This document shows, piece after piece, positions 1 through 11,884 of a stretch of DNA of 64,000 nucleotides. The DNA is from Mrakia gelida (taxonomy: Eukaryota > Basidiomycota > Tremellomycetes > Cystofilobasidiales > Mrakiaceae): assembly GCA_024345305.1 (NCBI GenBank), contig BRON01000020.1, forward strand, positions 496,001-560,000. The letters are read 5' to 3'. Under the pieces are notes generated by a model that saw only the letters and a program-made list of their open reading frames with translations, did no database searches and had not been told where the DNA came from. A program made the position numbers and the translations under genes. Each line of letters starts with the position of its first letter. Within the stretch, counting starts at the first letter, position 1.

Positions 1-91
1 TCGCCGAGTCTCGTCTTCGCTCGGGATCTCTCCCTTCGCCTTCTGTCTCTCGTCTCTCGCTGACTTCGTTTCTTTCGACTTTCGGTCTCAG

Positions 92-463
92 CTCGCCGAG
101 AAGAAATCCTGCACCGCCAACCAACTCGCCCTCGCCTGGGTCATGAAACAGCCTGGCGTTCTTCCCATTCCTGGAACTAAACGAGTCAAGTGTTCGTCCC
201 CGTCCCGTCTCTGCTTTCTTTTGTCCACCCTCGCTCTCTCGAGACTTGATCTACTTATAGAACGATGAAGCTGAACCGCGATGCTGACTCGCTTTTTCCT
301 TCTTTTTTGAACTTCGTTTCTCGCAGACCTCGAAGAGAACCTCGCCGCCGCGTCCATCGTCCTCTCGGATCAAGACGAGAAGGAGATCAGAGATTTGATG
401 GAGAAGGTCAAGATTGTCGGAGGGAGGTACGACGCTGGGATGACTGCTACTCTCGGCCATTGA
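92..463 (+). CDS. Aldo/keto reductase, C-terminal part (5' end outside window)
   Basis: Two exons are visible, 92-191 and 327-463, and an intron ends at 91 after a CTGAC branch at 60-64. The joined tail contains LAWVMKQPG, then [16 protein letters not shown], the C-terminal NADP-binding segment of yeast-type aldo/keto reductases (AKR13-like). These are soluble NADPH-dependent enzymes that reduce aldehydes or ketones. The catalytic Asp-Tyr-Lys-His residues lie upstream, outside the window. The protein ends in TATLGH and a TGA at 461-463. The family call is firm; the substrate cannot be told from this piece. Confidence 0.88.
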
Positions 464-982
464 TCGACGTCGATAACGACCTCAGTGGTGGTCCAGTTTT
501 TTCGCGTCGCGTCTCGTTGCTGTTGCGTTCAGTTTGTTGTTGTACGATCACGATCATGATGATTCCTTTGCGTTCAAGACTTTGCGGATCGAAGCTTGCT
601 AGAGAGATCAGCTGCGAGATATCTAGATATGGACGTATGGATTGATAGGCGAAGGGCGGCGAAGCCAAGGTCTGCGAGGCGAAGAACGAACGCGCGAAGG
701 AAGGTCAGTTCGACTGGAAGAAGGGAAAAGGGGTGGAGATGATGATCTGATGTACTCACTGGAAGCGAAATATATTGATTAGCGAGATGTCTGAGGTTCG
801 AGCTGATGGGGAAAGAGAAGGAAGAAGGAGTCAGCGACGAGAGGGACGCTCGAGACTTGACGACGCGTTCGACTCCACCAGATCGACTCACTCTGAAGCT
901 CAACTAGAGACGACGGACGACAAGACGAGGTAGATATGAGCAGACATCCATGACATCTCACAAAGAAGATGGCACTCACCCG
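464..982. other. Spacer between convergent genes
   Basis: The 3' ends of the reductase and the F-box-like gene face each other here. A GTGAGTG donor-like site on the minus strand just after the F-box stop (about 971-977) could mark a 3'-UTR intron. Short open frames on both strands have no splice logic or recognisable motif. I see no gene. Confidence 0.5.
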
Positions 983-2116
983 CTACTGCTCGTCTCTCAG
1001 CTCTACCAACAGCCTCGCAACTCCCCGCTTCGAACTCCAACTCCACCGTAAGATCTCCTCCTCCCCACCATGATCCATCAGCCAACCCTTAAACTTCCTC
1101 AGCCGATCCTCCCCGAATCCGTCGAGGACTGTAGGATCGACGGTCTTCCACCTGTTCCTCGACGCGACAAGAGCCGCCTCCCCGTCCTCCTCCCTTAGCG
1201 CGCCTTGAGGGTACCGAGTGATCCAAAGGCAGGTCGCTACGTCCGACTGAAATCCTTCAGGAGCGAAGACGAGGTCCGAGTTGGGATCGGGACCCAGATC
1301 CTCGAAGGAGACGAAATCGATCTTCTCGGGGAGGAAGAGGACTTTGGGAGAGAGTCGGGTAGGGAGGGTGGAGTGGTAGAAGTCGGAGGTGAGGACTTCG
1401 AGGATCTCGGCGAAGTGTTCGAAGAGGGTGTACTTGGTCCTGTCGAGTCCTTCTTCCGAGGCGAGGAAGCTGGCGAGAGTTGGGAACTCGCGATGCATTC
1501 GACTGATCTTCTTCGTCCTCTTCTTCTTCGACCCCTTCTTCCTCCTTGGTGCCTCCTCCTCGTCGTCATCAGAGCTCTCATCCTGCGACTCGTCCCACTC
1601 GTAGAAGTTCGTCGAGTCTCCCGTCGCCTCCGCCAACATGGCAGGATCCTCTCCGTCGGCGAGGAGATCGATGAGCGCGTCTTGATCTGGACCAGTGTGA
1701 GGGTCGGAAGTGCCGAAGGGGATTGGGAGGTAGCGGAGGAAATTGATCCTCTTGGAGTTGGGGATGGCGAGGGGAACGAAGTAGGAGGGTTGGCCGAGTT
1801 TGTAGTGGGCATTGAGGGGAGGAGGGAACTCGAGAGGGACGACGAGCTCCTGGACCCAACCCCATCGCGTTTCTCCCTCCTCTCCTACGACCAAGATTCC
1901 AGTCAAGGGATCGAAGAACGTCTGCCAGTCCTCCTTGCGATGGATGATGACGACCTCGAAGAAGTAAGGGAGGGCGAGGAGACGAACGGCTTTGGAGACG
2001 GAGAGGAGGGAGGTTGACGGAGGGGAGGGAGGGGTTCGTCCGCCTGCTGGTTGGAATGAGAGTTTGATAATTCGCTCGATGAGCTCGACGGGAAGGGTGT
2101 ATGGGAAGGTTGGCAT
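983..2116 (-). CDS. F-box-like protein, intronless
   Basis: A single open frame of 377 residues from ATG at 2116 to TAG at 983-985. The frame continues upstream to a TTG at 2179, but ATG at 2116 gives the natural start MPTFPYTLPVELIERIIKL. LPVELIERIIK matches the first helix of an F-box, and the segment to about residue 65 (LLSVSKAVRLLALPYFF) fits the rest of that fold. F-box proteins usually bring substrates to an SCF ubiquitin ligase. Residues of about 190-220 form an acidic run followed by a Lys/Arg-rich run, a possible nuclear targeting or flexible region. No leucine-rich or WD repeats are evident, so the substrate is unknown. It is the only complete gene in the window without an intron. 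The long frame on the opposite strand is a shadow. Confidence 0.7.
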   Translation of the reverse strand: MPTFPYTLPVELIERIIKLSFQPAGGRTPPSPPSTSLLSVSKAVRLLALPYFFEVVIIHRKEDWQTFFDPLTGILVVGEEGETRWGWVQELVVPLEFPPPLNAHYKLGQPSYFVPLAIPNSKRINFLRYLPIPFGTSDPHTGPDQDALIDLLADGEDPAMLAEATGDSTNFYEWDESQDESSDDDEEEAPRRKKGSKKKRTKKISRMHREFPTLASFLASEEGLDRTKYTLFEHFAEILEVLTSDFYHSTLPTRLSPKVLFLPEKIDFVSFEDLGPDPNSDLVFAPEGFQSDVATCLWITRYPQGALREEDGEAALVASRNRWKTVDPTVLDGFGEDRLRKFKGWLMDHGGEEEILRWSWSSKRGVARLLVELRDEQ

Positions 2117-3494
2117 GGTGGTGGTTGGTGGCGAAAGAAGAGAAGGAAGGACGAAGGAGGAGGGAGATGGACCTTTCAAGGAAGGGGAGGGAAGGTCCGG
2201 GAGAAATCGTCCGTGGATGACGAGGTTACGAGGGAACTTTGTCTTCTGCAGCAGAAAAAACTACAGAGTCTGCTGGTCCATAAGATGTTGATACGAAGCT
2301 TATCAGCTTTGTTCGTTGTTGTGGTCGAGGGCGAGGAGGAGACGGAGGGAGACGAGCTCGCAAAGGCGAAAAGGTGAGCTCGACTTTCCTTCCCTCCCCT
2401 CCCTCACCTTCCCCCATCCTCCCCAACTCACGAAGCTCGACCACAGGTCTTCTCACAGCACGCCTATATCCTCAGTGCTCTCAGTACGATGGTTCAATCT
2501 TCAAGTGTCCTGCTGGGAGTCGTTCACCCTCCTCTCGTTCTTCACCCTTCCCTTCGGCCTCCCTCTGCTCTTTCTCTCCTCCCCACGTCCTCCTCTGTCC
2601 TGCAACGCCTCCAAGGCTATATCCCATGAAGTCCTTCGCAGACCTTCAAGCTGGTGAGTAGTCGTGGTGACTTGGTGAGCTCGTCGTACTCTGGGCAGCT
2701 CCTTCTTTCCACCCCGACGTGTGTCGAGCTCCCAGCTTCAAGCTTCAAGTCTGACTCTCACGACCTTCGTCCTTCCTCCCTCCCCAGACTTCCTGCGTGC
2801 GCCTTGCTCGCTTCTACTCGGATATGCAGCTATCCATTTCCATCTCGTTTGTCCCTCGGCTGAGGACCAACGACTCGGCTGACGATAGCGTTTTGCGTGC
2901 TAGGGAAGGGAGGAAGCTGGCGCGAGAACGAGGTCGGCAACAACTGGTCAGTCCAACCGAACGCGCGTACAAGAAGACAGAGAATAGAACGTCTAGACGA
3001 GCGTCTACGAGATTTCCAACGTATCCCTCGTCTATTTGCCAGTTTCACTAATCTTCTCTTATCTCTCTTGCTAAGGATTACGGCCCACGCGTCGCCGAGC
3101 AGCTACAAAGACTCCGGCGCTCCTTTCTATGCGACGCGACGATCTGTAGAGCCGCTCGAAGCTGACCCTTCTAGCTGAACCCTTCTAGCTGATCTTCCCA
3201 GTGCTCGTAAGGTCGTTTCCCTCTGCAGGCAGGGCCAGTAACCAGAGGGAGGGGGTCTTCGGCAGCCTCCGTCTCGTCTCACCCGATCGCCCACGCTCTC
3301 CTCCTTCCCTCTCCCGTTCTCCACGTCGTTTTGCTTCCCTCAGCCCAACTCCGCTCGTCGATAAGGCTTTTGGAAACTCGTTGGTTTGCCGCGACTCTCA
3401 TCGATCTCATCCCTCTCGCTTCAGTCCGAAACGGAGACCTTTTCGCCCTCTCAGCTCGACTGCTCTCCAACCACATCCGACACCCCACGTCAAG
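2117..3494. other. Divergent spacer, F-box-like gene / amine oxidase
   Basis: This 1.4 kb holds the promoters of the F-box-like gene and the amine oxidase. It is pyrimidine-rich on the plus strand near the amine oxidase start. At about 3159-3195 a short imperfect tandem repeat carries TTCTAGCTGA units. Open frames here have no coding signature and several lack a stable ATG context. I see no gene. Confidence 0.5.
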
Positions 3495-6400
3495 ATGCGA
3501 ATCTCCTCGACCTCCCTCGCGGTCGCCGCCCTCGTCTCAGTCTCCTCTACTCTCGCTCGACCCTCGCCCAAGGTCCCTGGAGTGAGATGGCCCAAGCAAG
3601 CTGGGAACGCTCAACATCACCGTCGGGAGATCCTCAACATCACCTCCGAGACGGCGTCCTCGTCCCTCACCGCACCCTACCAGAACATCTTCATCTCCTT
3701 GACGAACGACGAAGCCGTGAGCATTTCTTGTCTTCTCTCGATTTCTGTCCCTCCTACTGGAGCTGAATACGTTCGAAGCGATGGTGGGAGGACGGGCGAC
3801 GGGCGATGGGCGATAACCGCTGACTCGAGCTCACTTTCCTTGCTTTTCTTCGCAGGCTGGAGTCATCAGCTTCCTCCACAACCAGACCGAGCTCAACTTG
3901 ACTGCTTCTGCTGATGCCGGAGAGTGGGACAGTGAGTCGCATCGATTTCTGGACGCTCTTTCGAACTCGCGACTGACTTATCTTTCTCGTCCTCCCTCGA
4001 AGACGCCATCAGTGTCCTTGACCTCGTTGCTCCGAACAAGACTTTGGCTTTGGACTTCCTGGATGGAAACGGTACTGCTCCTGAGCGTTACGCTAAGGCT
4101 ATGATCATGTTCGGAGCCTTCGACGAGGTCAGTTCAGGCCTCGTTCGGTTGCTCGCGACGTTGTTCTCCTTCGAGCCAAGCTGACCGATCGCCTCCTTCT
4201 TCGCTTCAGCCTTATCTTCAAGACTTCATCGTCGGACCTCTTCCTGTCAGCAACCTGACCAGTGAGTAACAGAATGCTTCTCTCGCTGAGATTCGCTTCC
4301 GTCGCAGCTGATGAGGGTCGCGTCGAACGGACTTCGAGCTGACTTGTTTTCGTCCGGCTCTTCTGCTCCTCTTCGCGTTTTAGCCTACTCTTCTCTCGAC
4401 TACACTACGACCTCCGGCTCTTCGAAGATCCGAAACTACGACGCGGACTACTCACGCGAGGAGGAGTTCAAGTTCAGCATCGTCGACCCCATCGCAGACA
4501 TCATCCTCGATCTTCTCAACGCTGTACGTGACTTTCAAACATTACTCTGCGCTGGTCGAGATGTGTCAACGCTGAGTCACTGACTCTTCACTTCCGCGAC
4601 TGTACAGACCTACACTCTCGACGAGGACTCTACTCTCGACCTCTGGGGAATCGATCCCTTGTGGCGAGAGGTCGACGACGAGGGAGTCGAGCACATCGTG
4701 ACCTGGAACGGATTCTGGAGGTACCCGTCTGGCAACGCGTCTCTCTTCGATGGAGAGACTCTTCTCCCTCAAGGCCTGTACGTCAAATGGGACAAGTCCA
4801 CGAGGGACAGCTCGAACTGGAAGTTGCTCGGATGGTCAGTCTCCCTTCTCCTCTCGAGCGTTTGTCGATCGACGCTGACGTTCTTCTGACCATGTTCTCA
4901 AAACCAGGCTCTACAACGACATCTTCTACTCGACAACCGCTGAATTCCGATCAGGTGAGTTCCCCTTCCATCGCCTCCTCGTCTCGACCGCTTTCCTGAT
5001 CGGTCGTTCGTTCTCTTCCTTTCTCTTCCAGCTTGGGAGGCTGGTATCGAGAAGATCCCCATCAACTTCTCTGGCGACTGGGTCGGTACCGACCGAGTTG
5101 GAGATCTCTTCTCCGAGGACGACAAGTCTCCTCCCTTCACCGTTCAGGTCAGTCTTTCTTCGCCTTCGAACTCGATTTCGGAGCCAAACTGACGATCTCC
5201 TCTGATCCCTTTCAGCCCGACGGTCAGCGATTCGGAGTCGACGTTGAGAACAAGTATGTCGAGTGGATGGGTAAGCTCTCTTCTCTTTGAATTTTCGAGA
5301 AGATGGAGGGTGGAATGAACGCGAGTCAACGCGTCTTGGCGTCGTCGTCGCTGACTTCCCGACCTGCGTCTTCCAGACTTCTCCTTCTACATCACCTTCA
5401 CCAGAGATACCGGAATGAGGCTCTTCGACATCAAGTACAAGGGGGATCGAATCGTCTACGAGTTGGGTGAGTGATTTCGCCGTCCTTCCAACGCTTCGAC
5501 ACGAGCTGACCGTTTGTCCCTCTTCTCGTTCCCTTTCGTTTCTCTCTCCTCTCTTTCGCAGGTCTTCAAGAGGCTATCGCCCACTACGCCGGTAACGACC
5601 CAGTCCAGAGTGGAACCAGGTAAGCTTTCGAGATCGCCGCGACGAAGGCGAGAGCACACGAGCGACCCGCAAAGAGATCGATGCTGATCCTTCGTTCTCC
5701 TGCTGCTCCTCGTACACAGTTACCTCGACACCTTCTACGGCTTTGGCCCTTACTCCTTCGAGCTTATCAGGTGCGAATCAAATCCCCTTGCCCGTTTTCG
5801 TGCAGCTGCGTCGCATCTTTCTTGCTGACCTGATCGTCTTCTCTTCTTCACTCCAGCGGCTTCGACTGCCCTTCCTACTCAACGTGAGTCTCACCCAGAT
5901 ATCTCGTCCTCGCCCCTGAAAACTCGAAGCTGACCTCTGTCGTCTCCTCCAGATTCCTCGACACGACCTTCCACGCGGCCGAGGTGTCGAAGACTCACCG
6001 AAACGGAATCTGCCTCTTCGAGAGCGACCCTGGATACCTGATGCAGAGGCACTCGTCGATGGCCTACGTCTCTGCTACCAAGAACATTGTTCTTACTCTT
6101 CGGTCGGTCTCCACGGTCGGAAAGTGAGTCGTCTGGTCCCATCGTCCGCTCGCGCCTTTTCAGAGGCCTGACCTCTTCTCGTCTCTCCCCATCAGCTACG
6201 ACTACAACACCGACTACATCTTCTCTCTCGATGGATCCATCGAGACTGTTCGTCCGAGTTTTGTCGCTTCACCTCGCTCGCCTTTCCCGCTTCCGCGCTG
6301 ACACTTGACGCGTCTCGCTTCGTCCCCTTCTCCCTTCGCCAGGTCGTTCGGGCTTCCGGTTACATCCAGAGTGCCAACGCTGCCAACAACGGCGACTACG

Positions 6401-8114
6401 GATACAAAATCCACGACGCGCTCTCAGGTTCGTCGGTGTTCGCCTATGCAGAAATCGAATCGCGTCGCGGCCGTTCTGACATCTCTTCTTATTTTCTTCC
6501 AGGCTCCATGCACGACCACGCTCTCACCTGGAAGGTCGACATCGACGTTCTTGGAACCAAGAACTCCTTCGCGATGCACGAGATCAAGGCCGAGGAGGTC
6601 AAGTACTCATGGTCCAACAGTTCGTCCCTGTCTTCTCTTCTTCGACCTGCGCTCGGTTCGAAAGCTGACCTTTCCCTTTTCAGCCACTCGATCCACCATG
6701 AAGCTTCACAGATCCACCCTCCAAACCGAGGACGACTCGAAGCTTGTGAGTCGAGATCGCGCGACCTGGCCGCGTCGAAACCTCCGAGCTGACCCTTCCT
6801 TTTCTTCTCTTCAGAACTGGTCCGCCAACGCTCAAACCAGCTACATCGTTGAGAACCAAGAGGCCAAGAACAAGTTCAACGAGTCTCGAGGCTTCAAGAT
6901 CCACCCATCGAGGGGAGGAGCCGGTGAGTTCGAAACATCCTCGTTCGCTCTCGACCGCTTCGCTTGATCTGACCATCGCGTCGTCTGCTTCTAGGTATGC
7001 ACCTCACCATCCAGGAGAGCGACAATCTTCTCGAGTCTCAGAGTTTCGCCACTCATCAGCTCTACGTCACCAAGCACCACGATACCGAGCCCAACTGTGC
7101 TCACGCCAACAACGCCTACGATCCAGGACGTGAGTGCATTCGCTGCTCGGACGAAGCCCAAAGCGAGACTGACGCCCCCCTCTCCTTTCCTTTCCCTTTC
7201 TTTTCCCCTGCTCTCAACAGATCCTATCGTCAAGTTTGCTGACTTCTTCGACGGAGAGTCGCTCGTTCAGGAGGATCTCGTTCTCTGGGGTGAGTTTGAA
7301 CGCGTCTCTGTCTCCGTCGCCTCGCTCTCCTTCCTCACTCTCGTTTCGCCGTTCGAGATTGCTGACTTTATCGCTTCCTGACTTTTCTCGCGTCGTCCAG
7401 TCAACTTGGGAATGCACCACACTCCTCACACGTACGTCTGCAGACCTTCTTTGCCTCCCATCGAACGCAACCTCAAACTCACACCTCCCTGCCTTCGTCC
7501 TCTCGTTTTCGTTCGTTTCCACAGCGGAGATCTCCCCAATACCGTCTTTACCACCGCTCAGTCTGGTTTCATGATCAGGTATGTCTCGATCCTCCTTCTC
7601 CTTACCTCTATTTCCCTTTCCCGTCGAACGAGACATCGCGCTGACCTCCTCATCTTTCTTCGACACGTCTTTCTTTCCTCAGCCCCCACAACTACCTCCT
7701 CTCGGACCCTTCGCGTGCTAGTCGACAGGCCATCCGAATCAACTACAACTCTTCGGGCGTCCAAGAGGTCGAGAGGTTCGGTGGAATCGACGCTTCTGGA
7801 TCTGTTGATCTCGTGCGTTCCTCCCTCCTCCTGCCTTCGTTTCGCTCTCGTCGCCTCTCGCTTCTTCATCCTCAACTGACGGAATCGATTCTTCACTTGC
7901 TTCTTATCAGTCCGCCCTCAACGCCAACCTGTGGGATTACTCCGGAGACGTCGCTGTCAGGAAGGTGCGTCCCATCTCTCTCTCGTCGACCTATCTTTGC
8001 ATCTCCCTCGCTCGAGCGTATCTTCGAAACTGACGCCCCACCCTCAACCGCTTCTTTTCCCAGTTCCCCTACGATCCCCTCAACCCTTACAACGACACCG
8101 AGAGCATCGTCTAA
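3495..8114 (+). CDS. Secreted copper amine oxidase (26 exons)
   Basis: Oxidises primary amines to aldehydes, releasing ammonia and hydrogen peroxide, with copper and a topaquinone cofactor. Exons: 3495-3716, 3856-3931, 4003-4127, 4210-4261, 4384-4523, 4608-4834, 4908-4954, 5032-5147, 5216-5270, 5377-5466, 5562-5619, 5720-5770, 5857-5883, 5953-6123, 6196-6247, 6343-6427, 6503-6619, 6684-6745, 6815-6923, 6995-7129, 7221-7289, 7401-7431, 7525-7578, 7683-7812, 7911-7964, 8064-8114; 2406 bases, 801 residues. Residues 1-22 are a signal peptide ending near TLARP. The topaquinone site TVGNYDY places the modified Tyr at 487. Copper ligands are HDH (535, 537) and His702 in GMHHTP. The base Asp is in YLDTFYGFG (about 406). 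Many NxS/T sites and the signal peptide suggest an extracellular or wall enzyme that frees ammonia from amines. The domain organisation is complete. The natural amine is not determined. Confidence 0.95.
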
Positions 8115-8439
8115 GAACCTCAACTCCGCTGCCCAAAAATCTGCTCCATCTTTCTCCTTCTCCCTTTCGGTCCTTCGGTTTCGCTCGTCTTTTGTATCCC
8201 CCTTCCACTCTCGTAGGAAACTCAGGTCGGAATCGCTTCTTCACTATCTTGACATTTAGTCTTATTGTGGTCTGCATCTCCTTTCGCGGCCCGCTCGTTC
8301 TCGATTCCGAAGCAAGTCGACGCGTCACATCCGTCCTCAACTCGAAGCTATCCCGTCGAAATCAACCGTCGTGGGTGCAGAGAAACATGCTCTTCATCAT
8401 CGAACTAATCTAGACGAACCTCTCGGCCCTCCCCTAAAC
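8115..8439. other. Convergent spacer
   Basis: Lies between the 3' ends of the amine oxidase and CIA30 genes. It contains one GACGCGTC palindrome near 8322 and pyrimidine-rich 3'-UTR sequence. No gene is visible. Confidence 0.5.
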
Positions 8440-10735
8440 CTAAAGCTCCTCCAAAGCCCTCCTCGTCGCCTCCTCACTCAACCCCATCCTCCTCGCTCTG
8501 GGCCCCGTCGTCGCCCTCGGCTTCTCCTCACCTCCCTCTCCCTTCTCCCCCTCCTTCTCCTCCGGCGCCTCCACCCTCAGCCCCGGCAGTCCATCATAAG
8601 GCGGGTACGACCCCTTCTCGAACGTCGCCTGCAGGGCATTGCGGTAGTACGACTCCTTGAACGAGGGGTATTTGATGGGGACGAGGGGGGGAGGAGGGTC
8701 TATGCGAGCTTGGTAGTGCGCGAGGGAAGGAGGGAAACGGTAGACTGGTGGGAGGTGGTTGATGAAGTGGATGTGCTGTGGGAGGGAGAGAGGAAGGGAG
8801 GGGACGGTGTGGTTTAGGTTGGGATCGGACGCGTCGACGCGATCAAAACGAGAGCGCGAGAGCGAGGACTAACCTGATAAACCGCTCTCACAGGTCCAAT
8901 ATCAAGATGGAAGTTCCCTTCGAGACCGAACGGGCTTCGAGGCTCTTTGTAGGCTTCTCCTGCGCTGCGGCGGTCGTGGGATTGACGGGGTGCGCCGAGG
9001 AGGGAGAAACCTGGGAAAACGAGAGAGGAGAGGTCTTGAGGGTTAGTGATGTGATGGAAGGGAGAGAGGGAGAGAGAGTGTGAGGATGAGGATGGGGGAG
9101 AGAGGAGAGAGAGAGACCCACCGATGGTGGTCATACGATCTAGACCTGGACCAGACTGATCTGGGCCGAGCTCTCCACTTCTGAGATGGACGAGGTTGGC
9201 GAGAGGGATCTGGATGAGTGCGATGAACGGGTGAGAGGAGAGGAGGAGAGGAATGTCAGTAACGAGGATGGGTTGAGAAGGGCTCGGAAAGAGCCCGACG
9301 CTGGAACGAGCGAGGTCGAGAAGGCTCGACCTCCGAAACGCGTCGAACTTCTCGAAGCTCGAACTCACCAAACACTCTTCCCATCCATCTCCCAACTCTC
9401 CACTCCCAGTTATTCCCAAACGATGCGTGCAGATATCTCCCTCAAACCAAGAAGCGGTCTTGATGTTCACGAACCTGTAGCGAAGCGATCACAAAGACGA
9501 AGCGTGAGCTCTGGCTCCTCACTTCATTCCTCGTCTTCGATTCGAGAGAGGAGAGACGCGTGAGCTCACCAATGCGGCCAGAGATGAGGATCCCCCTTCG
9601 GACGAACGAGGACGGACAGATGCGTGAGTTCTCCTATATCTCGTGTGGCAGTCATCCACATCGGGTCTGCTGGTGGTTTCTGTTGGAGGGTGTGGAACGG
9701 GGGTAAGTCAGCTCTCTCTCCCTCCTCCCGTCCACTCCTCGCTCTACTCTCGCAAACTCACAATCGTCCTGAACCCAACCCAACCTCCTCTAACCTTCCC
9801 CTGTACCTCCTTCCTGACTGCTAAACTGATCCTCCCTTTGCACACCGCCCATCTCTCCGAGCCGTCTCTCATGTCCGGCGAGAGGTCGAGATCGATCCTT
9901 GAGCTTCCTCCGTAGTCTGAGTCGCAGGCGAGGACGATGTTGTTGAGGTCGTTTTCGGATTGGAGATGCATGACCGTTTGAGGTTGGGGATCGTGGAACA
10001 TGTGGGAGTAGAAGGAGCGACCCCAGAAGGCTGAGGGAGAGACAGAAAGGGAGTGAAGAGAGGGAGGGAGGGAGGGAGGGTCAGCTCGGGGAAGCAAGGA
10101 GGAGCGGGGGAGAGAGGCGAGAGATGAGATGGCGATCCGCGAGGAGGAGCGTAGATGATAGGGTGGACGAGAGATGGTAGAGTGTAGAGTCGAGGGCAAG
10201 TGAAAACGAGCTCGGAAGAGGTGTATAGAGCCGAAGAAGGGCTCGTACGAGAGGTCGAGGAGGAAGAGACGTCGGCTGTCCTCCCGACCCGGTTCCTCTT
10301 CTCCCTCCGTTTCCAGCCCACCCTTCGAAGATTTTCAAAGAACCAAGATGGAGGTGAGGTCTCCCTCTACCTCAATGACTTAATTATAGCCTGACTCTGA
10401 CAGTAGGAAGAGCGCTGTGAGCTCCTCTCCCTCCTCCCTTCCCTTGACCTCCACGCCTTCCCCGGAGCGATTTCCTCCCCATCTCCCTTCCTTCTCGTTC
10501 GCACTGTGACCCTCATCGCTCTCTTTCAAGCTGATCCAGCCCCTCCGGGGCCTTCCCTTCACCCGTACGGATGCGCACAACCGAGAGCGAGCAGGACGCG
10601 AGGAGCCAGTGAGAAACGAGTGGACTGACCATCGACGAACTGATCTGCGACGTTGGCCACTCCCCAATGCAGCTTCTGGCCGAGTCGAACGTAGCGAGGA
10701 ATATTCCGAAGATGAGTAAGAGCAGGGCTGTCCAT
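8440..10735 (-). CDS. CIA30: Complex I intermediate-associated protein 30 (NDUFAF1/CIA30)
   Basis: Mitochondrial assembly factor for NADH:ubiquinone oxidoreductase. Exons in coding order: 10630-10735, 9762-10030, 9570-9679, 9369-9474, 9122-9209, 8874-9010, 8440-8775; 1152 bases, 383 residues. The CIA30 fold is recognisable: DSDYGGSS, GWVGFRTI, LTHLSVLVRPKGD, FVNIKTASWF, WEECLIPLANLVHL and FHLDIGPVRAVY, in the family order. The start MDSPALTHLRNIPRYV has basic residues but is not a classical presequence. After the domain there is a low-complexity Glu/Lys/Gly tail of about 60 residues that is not typical of the family. The first intron (10031-10629) is about 600 bases, several times the local norm. 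It is divergent from another mitochondrial gene with only 184 bases between start codons. Confidence 0.88.
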
Positions 10736-10919
10736 GATGACAGATTACACGAGAGCGAGAAGGAGAAGGGAGGGGGGTTGTCGATGGTTGCGATGGAAAG
10801 AAGGGAGGGAGGGAGGGAGGGAGAGCGAGCCGGGGAAGGCGAAGGCGAAGGTTGGCCCCTCCTCGACCTCCTTCTTCTTCTTCTCTCCCAACCATCTCCC
10901 TCTTATATACAGGGCCAGC
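10736..10919. promoter_or_regulatory. Short shared promoter of two mitochondrial genes
   Basis: Only 184 bases separate the start codons of CIA30 (minus) and the 228-residue mitochondrial protein (plus). The segment contains GGGA repeats (about 10800-10820), GGCGAAGG direct repeats and a TATATA at about 10904-10909. The TATATA is too close to the plus-strand ATG to act as its TATA box unless transcription starts inside the assumed coding region. A bidirectional promoter is inferred from geometry. Confidence 0.5.
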
Positions 10920-11884
10920 ATGTCTTCATCCACCTCCTCCTCCTTACTCCCTCGGCACTTCTCCCTCCCTCCTTGTCGCGTCGTTCGAATCAACCCTCCC
11001 GCTCTCTTCCTTCGTCCTTCGCCGTCCTCAAGCTCACGCTCCTCTCCATCTCATCGTCCTTTCTCCTCCACTCCATCCACCTCCGCTCCTTCATCCTCAA
11101 GACCTTCCTCCTCCTCGACAGCCTCAGCTTCCTCGACGGGCTACAAGCCCAAAACGTTACCGAACAAGCCTCACCCTGCGTTCGCGAGGCTGCAGAGGGA
11201 GAAGGAGGCAGCTCAGGAAGCAGCCGTCAACAGACACGAGGTCGTGGATGTTCCAAAAGAGGATGCGTTTTCGTATTACTGGAACGCTTATAAGGGTCAG
11301 TTTATCTCTCTATCTTGAAAAGGAAGAAGAAGAGGGGTAGAGAAGGACGGGAAGGGGAGAGAGGTGTGAGCTTCGACGAGTCGAGCGAGTCGACGGAGTC
11401 CCCCGAGTCGAGACGAACGAACGACGAGGGAAAGTGGGATTGGAGCTCAACATCAGTAGATAGAGAGATTAGATGCCAAGCAGCTTAACTCCACAGCCAA
11501 GCTCTCGGATCTATACTCTCCCGAACCCAAACTAACCCTCCTCCCTCTCCCCTCCTCCCTCCCCTCCTCCCAGCAACCCCCCCTCTCGCCCGCCTGTGGG
11601 GAGGAGTCGCCCTCCTCGCCGCCGGCTACATCGGAGTCACTCAAATCGCACCCGCCATGGATACACCCTCCACCGCAAATGACATCAAACCCATCTCCAT
11701 CGTCCGCAAGAACGGCACGATCGATACGGATCTGGTGGAACAGAAGGAGAAGGAGATGAGGTTGATGAGGGAGGAGATGAGGTTGATGAGGGCTGAGAAC
11801 GAGGTGAATGAGAAGAGGAGGAGGGAGGGGAAGAGTCATTTGGAGAGTAAGAGTGGGGGGAAGAGTGGGGGGTGGATCTTTTAG
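10920..11884 (+). CDS. Mitochondrial single-helix protein, function unknown
   Basis: Exons 10920-11295 and 11574-11884; 687 bases, 228 residues. The first 75 residues are rich in Ser, Arg and Pro with few acids (RPFSSTPSTS), which looks like a mitochondrial presequence. A conserved-looking block DAFSYYWNAYKATPPLARLW leads into one membrane helix (GGVALLAAGYIGVTQIA, about residues 138-154). The C-terminal third is charged coiled coil with a duplicated MRLMREE unit. This topology resembles small inner-membrane assembly or translation factors, but I cannot name the family. The intron is 278 bases with two possible branch sites and no usable internal exon. The divergent CIA30 gene hints at a shared mitochondrial role. 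Confidence 0.75.

Noticed and set aside
1205..2017. 270-codon plus-strand frame across the F-box-like gene
   Set aside because: It is the antisense of a well-formed gene; composition is Glu/Gly/Arg-rich from base bias, with no motif.
10903..10910. TATATA as TATA box of the mitochondrial membrane-protein gene
   Set aside because: Only about 12 bases before the ATG, too close for a normal transcription start upstream of the start codon.
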